From contig CM072152.1 in the NCBI GenBank assembly GCA_036850595.1, positions 3,367,640 through 3,431,639 of the forward strand: a stretch of 64,000 bases of DNA, in the 5' to 3' direction. Below, in pieces: positions 11,640 through 22,000 of the stretch. The notes under the pieces were generated by a model, which saw nothing but the letters and a program-made list of their open reading frames with translations, was not told where the DNA came from and ran no database searches. The number at the start of each line of letters is the position of its first letter. Position 1 is the stretch's first letter. Both the position numbers and the translations under genes were made by a program. Origin of the DNA: Rhyacichthys aspro. Taxonomy: Eukaryota > Chordata > Actinopteri > Gobiiformes > Rhyacichthyidae.

Positions 11640-12334
11640 GTAGCTAATTGTGCAAAATGTACAAAATAGCTTAAATTTCATGAAAAGGGAGAAAAGGCAT
11701 TAAGCCTATGGTGTGGTCCATGTTTCACAAGAGCACTCCTCGGTGAAATTAATTTGACTTCATGACTTAATACATATAATAAGTATTAATACAATAAGGT
11801 GAATTCAATAGATTTTTAATTTTATAGCACGATATCAAAAGCACAACCATGAAAGGCTTCACAGACTTTCTGTTCTCAGAGCTGCGATTAGGATAAGGAC
11901 ATAGTCAAAAATCCAGCCATGGGAAAAACAGGGAGAATCAAAAATGGAGACAAATATAGTGTAACAGATTTTTATATGTATTAACTCTTGAGCAAGGTAA
12001 ATAATGCTACTTTTGTGCTAATAATTTCCACTTTCAAGAGTGTACATTGAACTAATTTTAGCACAAAATGCATTACGGCAGCACCACAAAACAATAAACA
12101 GATTATCACAATGAAAAACCAAGTGAGCAGGAGATTCACATTTGTGGCACAGCATGTAAAACCTTTTTAGGTCAGTTGGCATTTGTCAGATATGTAAAGG
12201 TCAATAACACTACACTGTGTTACACTAATCAGGAACACTACAGATTTCCCCACACATCTCCTGAGGTCCAGTTGGTTGTAGCAAATGCAGCACCTGCTAA
12301 CATCAGGAATGTAAGACCTTGAATTGTTGAAAAT
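11640..12334. other. Non-coding stretch, nothing recognised
   Basis: AT-rich sequence without a plausible gene or clear repeat. Confidence 0.5.
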
Positions 12335-12975
12335 ATAGTGCTGTGAAAACAGAAGTTCTATGTATTTGTCTCTTTCCTGATTGTCTTTTTTTCCCACACT
12401 TAACTGTTTCAGGTCATCAAACAAACTGAAATTTTACACAAAAATAACTAAACACAACATGCAGTTTTTAAGAGATTATTCTATTTATTAAGGGGAAAAA
12501 GCTATCCAAACCTACCTAGCCCTATGACTTAAGTGACTACTTAACCTAATTACTAGTGTGCCACCCTCAGCATTAATAACTGCAATCAAGCATTTGAGAA
12601 CACAGGCAATGAGTCTTTCACATCACTGTAAAGGAATTTTGGCACACTCTGCTTTTCAGAATTGTTTTTAATTCAGCCAGTTTTAATCGGCGGACACTCT
12701 TGGGAAGGGTCACCACTTTTCCAGATTTTCTCCATTTGTGGATAATGGTTCTCACTGTGAATCCCAAAGCTTTACAAATGGCTTTGTAACCCTTTCCAGA
12801 CCAATAAATGTCAATTGTCACCTGTTCCTAAATTTCTTTGGTTTGCAGCATGATGTCTTGTTGAGATCTTTTGGTCTACTTCACTTTGTCAGACAGATTC
12901 TACTTAAGTGATTTCTTGATTGAATAAGTATGGCAGTAATCAGGCCAGGGTAAGGCTATTCATGATTTAATAAAT
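12335..12975 (-). mobile_element. Internally deleted Tc1-like DNA transposon
   Basis: The plus-strand left end (TATAGTGCTGTGAAAACAGA at about 12334) corresponds to the 3' terminal repeat of a Tc1-like family common in fish. It is followed by a decayed 3' flank with TCCAAACCTACCTAGCCC. Then come the complement of the transposase C-terminus, a deletion junction near 12675-12690, and the complement of the N-terminal DNA-binding domain. The flank up to about 12975 contains TTTTGGTCTACTTCACTTTG and GGCAGTAATCAGGCC, also family hallmarks. The right terminal repeat is not visible. It is about 0.64 kb against about 1.6 kb for intact Tc1-like elements. Confidence 0.75.
12540..12850 (-). pseudogene. 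Tc1-like transposase, HTH joined to C-terminal tail
   Basis: Read on the minus strand, 12821-12690 encodes the helix-turn-helix part, with GKGYKAICKALGFTVRTIIH followed by KWRKSGKVVTLPKSVRR, the first DNA-binding domain and the start of the linker in Tc1 transposases. Directly after it comes a short segment with AELKTILKS and then, in another frame, blocks corresponding to the last 40 or so residues (nucleotides CTTGATTGCAGTTATTAATG near 12570-12590). The whole DDE catalytic core, which cuts and rejoins DNA, is missing, and the tail is frameshifted. Stops flank the open part. It is inert, although its ends could once have been mobilised by a full-length enzyme. Confidence 0.75.
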
Positions 12976-13589
12976 AAAACCTTTAGGGTGTGGGGAGACT
13001 CAAAAAACACACCCATGGGGCTAACATGGGGTTTTGATGATGGTTAGTTGATCTTTGATCATTAAGGTTTATACGATTAAAGAAAATACACATCCTCTGC
13101 AACACTACCAGGCCATTCTAAACTGAACTCTATAGGGCACCATTAGCCTCACTATAAGGAAATGAGTTGTTGATCAGATGTTGCTTTAGTGTGTGTTGGA
13201 TTAAGTTTATGAAATTAGAGTTCAGCTTTTAACTATACTTTCTGTTTTTTGGTGCAAAGGCTGTCAGGTTGTTCTGTGTCTGTGTTTACCTCCAGTGAGA
13301 CACAATTTATTTATAGTTGGAAGTATTAATATGACCATGTATTTTTTTTTTATTTTACCTAGTGGAGAGGAGGGTTTGTTCTGTTATAATTCCATCTTTA
13401 TTTACTTTGAGCTCGCACACAGCAGGAACAGCTCCAAAATACAGTGCATTGACTAAAGTCAGTAATCTCTCATTAAAATGTCTATGGTAAAAGTTATGGC
13501 GAGACCTTTTGATCCAGCGGAGAGTATTGTGAGCCGTAGATGCCATTGGATCAGCCATCAGCTAAATGCTCTCCAGTCATTGTCTGCTC
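12976..13589. other. Non-coding stretch, nothing recognised
   Basis: No gene or clear repeat seen; a short poly-T lies near 13341-13350. Confidence 0.5.
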
Positions 13590-14085
13590 TGTGCTGAGAG
13601 AAATTGACATTGCAGTGCACAGAGGGAGCCTGGCTGTATTTATTGAATCACGGCGCCTTCTTGTTTCGAATCAATACTTGGATTTATGAGCGAGTCTCTG
13701 ACATATTTTCGCTCTCACCTCTAGGCTGGAGGGCATTTTAATTGGCGAATCTATTTCTGTGATTAGATATAATTCACTTTGGGTATTGTTTAATTCACTT
13801 GTAATTAAAAGAGCCGAATAAGGAGACACTTAATTAATAAACTCTCTCACGTGTAGATAAAATCAGCAGCCGCCTCCCTCCATTAATAATTCACAGACAT
13901 AAGTGTGATACTGCCACTTGTCCTACGTGATAACATGTATTCTGACAAGGCACTGGCGAGGAAATTGTGTGATGCTGTCATGTACAATGATTGGGTAATG
14001 GTCATATGACGGGACAATCTGTGTGTTTAATTAAAATCAGAGAAATGTACATTGTGTGCGTCAGTTCAGACATAAATCTACCACC
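13590..14085. promoter_or_regulatory. Candidate enhancer/CNE rich in TAATTA motifs
   Basis: Unique sequence with GTAATTAAAA (13801-13810), TTAATTAA (13830-13837), CACGTG E-box (13848-13853), CATTAATAATTC (about 13881-13892) and the palindrome TTTAATTAAA (14026-14035), plus GATTAGATA near 13761. Such density of homeodomain cores in otherwise non-repetitive DNA resembles vertebrate conserved non-coding elements. Conservation cannot be tested here. It ends just before the palindromic transposon at 14143. Confidence 0.3.
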
Positions 14086-14142
14086 TGTTCTCCAGACAAT
14101 ATGGATGGACATACTGGAGGGGAATTAACAGAAGGAATAAAA

Positions 14143-14541
14143 TATGGCGTAATTATAGTGCCAAAATTACGAGAGGAGGATATATTGATCTGAGCAGACA
14201 AAATGTTTTGTGTCTCTGCTGCGCTCTCAAGACATCCTTTCCCTCACTCAACACATATTCTCTGCTCTCTCAAGACGTTCTTTTCCTCTCTGAACAGCCT
14301 CCCTTCTGCTCACAAAACACAAGTTTCCTCACTCAAAACATGTCCCTTTCATGACAATCAACGGCAACAAATGTCGAATTTTCTGATTGGCCCAGACTCA
14401 GGAAATCAGTATAGAATTTTCTGATTGGCTCCTGTGGCTGAGCGTGTTCAAGACATGTCTGGCATACGGAAGTCTAAAAGCGTACAACGGCATCGGCGAT
14501 GACGTCGGCAACGCGGTATGGTATGAATAGTTCATATTTAA
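14143..14541 (+). repeat. Left arm of palindromic element
   Basis: Homologous, in inverse, to 16482-16920. It contains serial degenerate units of the type CTCAAGAC/CTCACTCAACACA, and is interrupted after the TTAA at 14538-14541. Confidence 0.85.
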
Positions 14542-15500
14542 AGGTCCCATATTATGTGACATTGACTTTTCTGAGCTTTTAACCATGTTCTAACGTTGTT
14601 TCTACCTCAAACACATACCCAAAGTTGTGTTTTGTTTCATTCGCGCATGTTTAAGTAATTTATTTAGTTTGAGCTACAGTCCTTTCAACGAGCTGTTTCA
14701 CGCAATGACGTCAATATGTGAAATAAACCACTCCTCTCCAGGAAGTGCTCCTCCACACTCCTCCTGCCCCTCTCTCCTGAACCGTCAACAAGTGGTGCTC
14801 TGCAGCTCAGACACAGAGAAGCATCGCTGCTACTGTGTTAGCTTACTTACAGTCAGCAACATGCATTACTAACAAGTATTACTGCATAGCTCTACATATT
14901 GCTAGGCTACTTTATTATAGTTCTTTCAATACACTGCACACCAGCTACCTTAGGAGTCTCCAGGCAGCATACATTCTCAACTTCAGTAGGCATTGTACGG
15001 CCATTTCCACATGTGCACCTATAAACAGAAGCAGTTATCACACGCTATGCTACGGGCTACACCACAGAAACATACACAATAAATAGTTTCTCATTTACCA
15101 AGTAGAAACGTCTTGTAGAAGCCTTCGAGGTCTTTGTGTTTGCTCATGTTCTTCGAACTCAGAATCAGACTCTGGGTCGAAGATATACGGCTCATTTACT
15201 CTCAAAGCTATTGCTGAAAAAGTTATTACTACCATGTACCGTGTTTACTTCAGTCTGTTTCCAGCGTAGCTCGCGTAGCTATAGCGTGATGTCATGAGTG
15301 GGCGGGGCCACCACGGGAGAGCTGAGCCTTAAAGTGACAGCGCCAAATCAGACCGTTCACTTTGGACTCATGATGAGAGCTCATCCAAACCACTTGTATA
15401 AGATAAATATTGTGTGTTTCTTGTTGCAAAACGTGATATGGTAACCTAAATGTATCCAAAATGCACTGTATAATGTTCAAAATAGTATAATATAGGACCT
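14542..15500. mobile_element. TTAA-inserted non-autonomous DNA element (959 bp)
   Basis: Left end AGGTCCCATATTATG and right end, in inverse, AGGTCCTATATTATAC form terminal inverted repeats. TTAA flanks both sides (14538-14541 and 15501-15504). The uninterrupted site is preserved in the opposite arm of the host palindrome (16471-16485, inverse CATATTTAAAAAAGG), which proves both borders and the 4-bp TTAA duplication. TTAA duplication is typical of piggyBac-type elements, which is the likely group. No transposase frame is visible; the frames inside are short and unfamiliar. Confidence 0.85.
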
Positions 15501-15504
15501 TTAA

Positions 15505-15765
15505 AAAAGGTTAAATAGAGTGTCCTCATCTTGTAAAAGTAGGCAGAAACTAATGCTAACCTGTTTATAGTGTTAGTATTAGTAAAGACTTGTTAGGACT
15601 GGTTAAGTGCTTGGTTTAGTTGTGGGTTTAGTCCTGGTTTAGTAATTTGGGATTACTTTTAGGTTTAATTCTAGGTTTTCTCCTCGTGTCGTCTATGTTT
15701 AGACCTGGATATTGTCCTGGACCTGTGGGCCCTGTCCACACTAAAAGATTGCTAACCAAAATACC
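15505..15765 (+). repeat. Inner end of left arm and loop with GGTTTAG-rich degenerate repeats
   Basis: 15505-15520 completes the left arm. The loop that follows contains repeated variants of GGTTTAGTCCTGG / GGTTTAGT (about 15610-15700), a decayed short-period tandem array. Confidence 0.5.
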
Positions 15766-15772
15766 GTATTTT

Positions 15773-16432
15773 CCGGACTATAAGCCGCTACTTTTTTCCC
15801 ACGCTTTGAACCATGCGGCTTATACAGAGATGCAGCTTTTCTATGAATTTTTCTTCAGCCCTCAGGGGGGCGCTCTAGCAGGACTTGCAAAAACGAGACA
15901 GGCAGCGGTATTCAGTACAAACAAGAAAGCACCAGTTTTTATTCTTAGCACATGCAACCCAAGACGCACAACAGCAAAATACGGTAATATTTTTACACCC
16001 TCACCCCCTCATAATGGAAAACACATGAAGTGACAGTGGTTTGGTGTTCAGTAGTTTCAATGCTCAGGAGGAAGATGAATAGTGACTTGTGGTTTCAGTG
16101 CATGGGAGAATGAAGCGACTTTAATAGTTGCGCAGTTGCGCTTTAACAGTGCGCAGGAAGAAAAAGTGACAGTGGTTTGGTGTTCAGTGGTTTCAGTACA
16201 CAGGAGGAAGAAAAATAAAGCAACTTGGTTTTAGTGCACAGGAGGAAGATGAATAAAACCATCAATGACTTTTCTGTTTTGTTTGATCAGCACTTTTACT
16301 GCCGTGTTACAGGCACTGTTCGGAAACAATCAGTTCAGGTATATGAATAAACACTTATGGTACAAAATCTATGTAAATATCTTATTTCTCAGCCTGGATA
16401 TCGGCGGCTTATAGTCCGGTGCGGCTTATATG
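15773..16432. mobile_element. Terminal-inverted-repeat element with CCGGACTATAAGCCGC ends
   Basis: CCGGACTATAAGCCGC at 15773-15788 is repeated exactly in inverse at 16404-16419. GCGGCTTATA recurs just inside the left end (about 15814-15823) and at the right end (16421-16430). The interior has a direct repeat: AGTGACAGTGGTTTGGTGTT starts at 16029 and again at 16165, a 136-bp shift. This type is frequent in fish genomes; the superfamily is unclear, and the outermost ends and target duplication are not fixed. An open frame across the left half is not recognisable as a protein. Confidence 0.7.
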
Positions 16433-16439
16433 TGACAAA

Positions 16440-16460
16440 ACTACTACTACTACTACTACT
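16440..16460. repeat. Microsatellite (ACT)7
   Basis: Seven perfect ACT units between the inner element and the right palindrome arm. Confidence 0.9.
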
Positions 16461-16920
16461 CTATTTAACCTTTTTTAAATATGAACTAGTCATACCATAC
16501 ACGCAATAAACCATGACATATTTCAAATAGATAATACTTAACGCTGGTACGTGGTAACGCTTTTAGACTTCTGTATGCCAGACATGTCTTGAACACGCTC
16601 AGCCATCAGAAAATTCTATACTGAAAAATTATACAGAAAATTCGACATTTGTTGCCGTTGGTTGTCATGAAAGGGACATGTTTTGAGTGAGGACACTTGT
16701 GTTTTGTGAGCAGAGGGGAGGCTGTTCAGTGAGGAAAAGAACATCTTTAGAGTGCAGAGGAAACGTGTTGAGCGAGGGAAAAATAATTTTGAGAGCGTAG
16801 AAGATATGTGTTGAGCAAGGAAACAATAATTTTGAGAGAGCAGCAGAGGCACAAAACATTTTTGTCTGCTCAGATCAATATATCCTCCTCTCGTAATTTT
16901 GGCACAATAATTACGCCATA
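16459..16920 (-). repeat. Right arm of palindromic element (uninterrupted)
   Basis: Inverse copy of the left arm. It retains the intact TTAA site that is occupied in the left arm. It has about 45 extra bases relative to the left arm, mostly near 16505-16550. Confidence 0.85.
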
Positions 16921-17460
16921 ATAAACAGATGCATGCAGTTCACATCATATTATTGAGACAAATACTGCAGCAGAGGGAAGTTATAATTTGATCACAGCAT
17001 GGTGTAAATGCAACCTCTGCTACATGACTTTGTATACTAAAAAATACCTATGTATATCATACTGTGGACAGGTCATCTATAACAGATCTGTCCATTCATT
17101 TTCTTTAGATTATCTTCTTATCTGCAGCAAGGAATGTTTCCAACCCAGTCCAGAGACAAACAGGTGACACACAAAAGTCATGCTCTGACAGACACATTGT
17201 TGCACAGAAATACTTTGATTTGGAACCTGAAATGTTGGTGCCTATTTTGAACCAAATAATGGTTTAAGCAACACTCAAAGTATGTATCTGTAGTGGTACA
17301 AACCAAGAGATACTCATATGTCTCAATATAAAATGTCGGATCCATGCTAAATTCAAATAACATCATTGACATCAACAGCACTTTTTGCTTATTATTGCTT
17401 TTTGCCTGTTCCATCAATGTTGTCTCCATTCACATATCATTCATAGTCAATATTTAACTA
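16921..17460. other. Non-coding stretch, nothing recognised
   Basis: No gene or clear repeat. Confidence 0.5.
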
Positions 17461-17543
17461 GAGCTGGATCACAGGGACAGCACAGGGATAGAGCAAGGAA
17501 GCCCACACTTTCCTCTCCCCAGACACTTCCTCCAGCTCCTCTG
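17461..17543 (-). mobile_element. Rex3 3'-region scrap
   Basis: GGATCACAGGGACAGCA, then CTCCCCAGACACTTCCTCCA and GCTCCTCTG match the same segment in both larger Rex3 copies (9056-9130 and 57188-57270). Only about 83 bp survive, and the TCCATCCATCTTCTTCC tail is absent. Confidence 0.75.
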
Positions 17544-18019
17544 TTCCAAGTGGTTTGTCATCTGCAGCATAGCGTAAACCTTATGTTTTACCTGCCTGGA
17601 CGGCCAAAAATGTGGCTTCAATAAACAGGATGTGATGTGTAAAATGTATTGGTACATTTTTATCAGTTTTTTTTTTTTTTTTTCAGCTTTGCAACACATG
17701 CAGTACATTTTATTCCACAGCAGTTTTGTTTCAGTCAGTTTTAAGGACAAATGATGACTAAGCATACATTTTTGGCCATGTTTCCATACAGTGTAATCAT
17801 GAGGAAGTGGATTGCAATAACTTTGGAATTCCTCCAACAGTACCTTAAACTAAGCCCATGTATGCCCAAAAGCATGAATTTCAACACAATGTGCACAGTC
17901 TGCCACTATAATTCATTTGCCACTGACTGACTGATTGCACCACTGCCACATTACTTTTTAACGGCAGGGTTCTTTAAGCCCTCAGAGACAATTACATCGA
18001 GGGCAAACATTACAACGAC
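17544..18019. other. Non-coding stretch, poly-T tract
   Basis: A poly-T run lies near 17667-17683; nothing else recognised. Confidence 0.5.
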
Positions 18020-18480
18020 TTATTAATATCAACTGTAAATGCACAAGGCGCCTGAGTCTGTGCCCACACGATAAATCCAGATACAGGCTGTGTGTTTATA
18101 CTCGGGATAAATGTCGGCATAAAAACAGAAATGAGAAAAACATGCAAAGTAAGAAAGCTGGGAAGCCATTATGAGCTGCACTAGAGGAGTCTGCTGATTT
18201 ATAATTATGTGCTTCAAAACGATCAGACATTCGGTGCACATTATGTCAGGCTTTTACTAAAAGGGAATCAAACCATCTCATCATTGTTTCTGATGTTTAC
18301 CACAAACAACACAGTTAGACGTCTGCACTGCTATATTTCCAGTGATTGCTTCAGACTTAAAACAAAAGCTGTGATTGTCCTTCACCGAGCATTAACAGCC
18401 ATTATCATGAATTATTTTACATCGTTATGTTACCACATCCTTCTGTCTGTGGGAACATAGTGATGGTGGCCAATGTGGAA
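18020..18480. promoter_or_regulatory. Candidate conserved regulatory block
   Basis: Unique sequence with TTTATAATTATG (about 18197-18208), GTCTGCACTGCTATATTTCC, CATTATCATGAATTATTTTA (about 18400-18420) and other homeobox-like cores. No repeats. Judged by texture only. Confidence 0.22.
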
Positions 18481-19035
18481 TGCTGAGGAAGCCTGGAGCC
18501 TGGGGAAAAAAAAATCTTCAAACTATCAAACTATAGCCTACAACTTGCAGTGTAAGTATTTATTTTGCTGAATTCTTTGGAAAAATTATTATAACCTAAG
18601 AACCAGATTTACTTTTCTGTTCCAATTTGTGAGAGACTTAAATTGTAATTTGGAAAGAGTTGCAGCCATCTCATTTAAATACTGCTAATTCATCCAACAT
18701 AAAACTTCCCTCTGAGATCAATTGTGTGACAGTGGTTGTGCTGTTAGTCTTGAACCCACCTAAGCTGAAGGCAGAAGCAAATGGCTAACATATAAATAGG
18801 TTCCCTCTCAATGTTTGTGCCAAACAGTAAATCTTAAGTCTTCAAATATCAAAATACAATACGATAGACTTTTGTCTTATGTCACACACATTAACAATAT
18901 AGTGTCATCCTAAAGCTTGATCAAAAACATATGGATATGATAACTCAGATGTCGCCCGACCCTAGTCAGTGGTCTAAGAACTGGATCTGCAGTCCAACTG
19001 TAGTTAGTTTAGACTGAGAATGACATTCTCTGGGA
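18481..19035. other. Non-coding stretch, nothing recognised
   Basis: No supported feature. Confidence 0.45.
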
Positions 19036-20086
19036 CAGGGGTGGGCAATTATTTTTCACCATAGGACACTTATGGAGGGCTGGGCCAACACGGTGACCTC
19101 ACTTATGCTCAGTTAAAACATACTGTATGATGTTTTCCTAAAATTTTAGGTTTGAACTATTGGTAAAATAATATGTGTAATGTTTACTGTATATTCAATA
19201 TGGACAGGTTTGACACATCACAGTCACAGCTGCACCCTCCTCAGTGTTAGATCCACTCTTTTTCCATTTTAGTCTAAAACCAAGATATGTCTGAACACCT
19301 CAGCACATCACTTAAGTGTCATAAACACCTAAGTTAAGCCTAGTCACTTGATTACACTCAGTATGAGGACAGAAAAACCTGCAGAAACACTGATGATAAC
19401 AGCATAAACACATTTCCTCTGTGCTGAAGCTTCTGAAAAAAGCCTGAACCAACGAATCTGAATTTACACTCAAGCCAGACACATAATATACATTTCACAT
19501 TACTACTTTAACGTCTATTAGAGCTGTCTCTCACCACACAAAAACACCTGTCTAACCTCACCTGACAGAACACATGCAGCTTATGAACAGAGTGTTATTA
19601 GCCATATTATTGTGGACGCTCATTTGCAATGGGACTTCAAAGGCTCCAAATCCCTCTTGGCTATCCTTTCTTCCAGCTGTAGACTGATAACACTTATATT
19701 TTACTAATCCTTGTATCCAAAACCTGGTTTAGAGCATTATTTTTTCATGTTTCATGTTCACCTGTCTAATCTGTTGCAGAGTTGACATGACTGGCTTTAG
19801 TAAATAAATACTTCGAAGTCCATGCCTTGTTAAAAGTTCTGCATTCTGCGTCATTTTTACTCTTTTTGATGTGAGATAACATCATTGTGTGCAAACAGTT
19901 TAGCCACAATGCATTTCCTGTGTTTGCTATATGCAAATGTTATGTGACACACAGACGTCAAATTGAGTGTCTTCAAAATAAAAGTATCACATCTGTTTTA
20001 TATACTGTACTATGTGCATGGTATACAGTTCCACAAGCCTCTTGAGGGCCGGACAGGGGCAGGTCCAGGGCTGGATGTTGCCCCTG
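19036..20086. mobile_element. hAT-like non-autonomous element (about 1.05 kb)
   Basis: The left end CAGGGGTGGGCAATTATTTT, followed by a GAGGGCTGGGCC block, and the right end GGGCTGGATGTTGCCCCTG, preceded by TTGAGGGCCGGACAGGGG, are characteristic hAT (Charlie-type) terminal sequences. The 8-mers just outside (CTCTGGGA and GTCTAGGT) agree at 5 of 8 positions, compatible with a decayed 8-bp target duplication. No transposase frame is left. Confidence 0.55.
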
Positions 20087-21539
20087 GTCTAGGTTTTAGC
20101 TCGAAGAAATGTGTATTAATTCCAGTCGGACATAATCACAAGTCCAGTTTTAGTTAGACTTAAATGTGTATTAAAACCTGGAGGATACTGGTGGGTCTTT
20201 GTCCAAATCCAAGCAGGCTCCAGCATGGTTCATTTGAGGTGAGAAAACAATCTTGGCCACCTGTGTAAAAATGTCAATGTTGTGAATTGAAAGGGCTCCA
20301 AAAAACAAGAACTGACAACTCACATAGACATAGATATATATTAAAGACACTGTGTACACCTTCAGGACATTAGTTGTAATACACATGTCTCAACAAATTA
20401 ACTTGATTTAAAATAAAGTATGATTGAACTTACACATGGGCATCCAGGTAAAAGCAAATGTGGATAAACACTTCATGTCTTGTACATATAGTTCAGCACA
20501 AGATCATGGCCGAAAATAACTGAACTTAAAAAATAAATAAATAAATCATGTGGTAAATGACCATTAGTATGTAGTGTATTCTGTAATGTGGTACACTCTT
20601 ACTATTGAAAATTCAGGTGGCTGTTGTGTAATGTCTGTATCATGCTGTTTATGCCATTGAAATGTTTGGAGATTAACACACGTTTAACCCTATTATGTGA
20701 GCATTGTAAGTCGATTTGTCATGTTTTGTGCCTGCCTCACGGTTTAATGTAAAAAATGCAGCGGGATCTGAGTGACGTGTGCACGGAGGATGGAGAATCA
20801 GGGGGAAATGGTTCCAACTCCAGACGCACTGTGAAGACTCACTGCTACAGACTGCGCTCCATGCTTCACAGCTGGGTGTTTGTTTACTGGCCTTGTGAGC
20901 ACTGCACTGTAGCTAATCTCAAAGTATTAATCTGCCTATCTATTATAATTAATGACTTCAATCAATTCAAAAACATGGGACTAAAATGCTTTTATCTGCC
21001 CATCAAAATGCATGTTTATCATTTTTATCTCTCACTTGAACTAATTATGATATTTATCTATTTATTGTGTGTTCTATTTATTCAAAAATGACATAAATTA
21101 AGAACCTGACCTTTGACATTTTAATGCCAGCGTTGCATTCCTATTTCATATTCAATTGCTTTAACTTTTTTTGTCAGTCTTCCTTGCACATACATAACAT
21201 GTCTGTAGGTGCCACACTGACCTTGAACTTTAACCACCAAATCACTTTACGTTTACATTCTAAATAAATTGTAATCTGCAGTATTTTCTTTTGAAAACAC
21301 CTGTAGGCTGTACCATGGATGTATTCTGGAAAACTGGTATTACTTATCACTAACGTCAAAAGTAAAGCAAACAAAGCAATGAATAATATGTGTGAGTTCT
21401 TCGGTAAGAGACTGACTTGTGTCTAACTCCCAACTTAACTTGTCACACTTTCAACAATGGTTTTGGTGTAAGCTTCATGTTGAGTTAACAGTAAAATGGA
21501 GCTTTTCAAGTTGAATTGATTGCATGTTATTGCTCATTT
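20087..21539. other. Non-coding stretch with small repeat scraps
   Basis: ATAA microsatellite near 20529-20545 and an AGGTCA-type repeat scrap near 21205-21240. No gene recognised; the frame at 20756-21091 is unfamiliar and low in complexity. Confidence 0.5.
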
Positions 21540-22000
21540 GGCTTATGAAGGATTCACTTGTTTAGAACGAGGAGCATACTGACACGTTGAGATCGCATTT
21601 TCAACATAGGTTAAATGGTGAGAAAGACCTCTGTAAGAGCTGCAATGGAACATCTTTCTGAAACACAAAATAGAAGGTAACACCAAACAAAATCTCCTTC
21701 CTTGCATTGCTTTTCATTTACAAATCCTGCTGCCAATTTGTTTCCGTTATCGTCCATTTATAAAAGTAGTGGGATGTTCCATGGATAAAGAGCTTAAATT
21801 GATAAATGAGAAAGAGTGTGGCGATTAGGTGGCCGTGACCTGTTAATAGTGTTACTTCATAAAATAGACTGCCCATGTTAAAGCAGAGCCCTTCATTATC
21901 ATCATCATCACTGTTTTAAATGAACACTGTCAGCGCGGTCAAGCCTTGTTGCCCAACCACTGCATCTCTATTAGGCCTCAGTAATACTCCCAAGACGTTA
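21540..22000. promoter_or_regulatory. Candidate conserved regulatory block
   Basis: Unique sequence free of repeats, with AATTGATAAATGAG (about 21796-21809), GTGGCGATTAGGTGGCCGTG (about 21820) and TTTAAATGAACACTGTCAGC. Texture resembles fish conserved non-coding DNA. Weak call. Confidence 0.2.

Larger units (their letters stand above)
14143..16920. mobile_element. Large palindromic (long inverted repeat) element with nested insertions
   Basis: The left arm (14143-14541 plus 15505-15520) and right arm (16459-16920, inverse) are about 415 and 460 bp and clearly homologous: both outer ends read TATGGCGTAATTAT then GTGCCAAAATTACGAGAGGA, and both inner ends read TTAAAAAAGGTTAAATAGAG. Open frames in the two arms give the same peptides (for example SLNSLPSAHKTQVSSLKTCP), an artefact of the inversion and not a gene. 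Flanks share ATAAA, a possible short target duplication. The left arm is split by a TTAA-flanked element and the loop (15521-16458) holds another element. It has no transposase, so it is a non-autonomous foldback-type element of unknown superfamily. Confidence 0.8.

Noticed and set aside
14203..16852. Two frames sharing the peptide SLNSLPSAHKTQVSSLKTCP on opposite strands
   Set aside because: They are the two arms of the palindromic element, so identity comes from the inverted repeat and not from coding selection.
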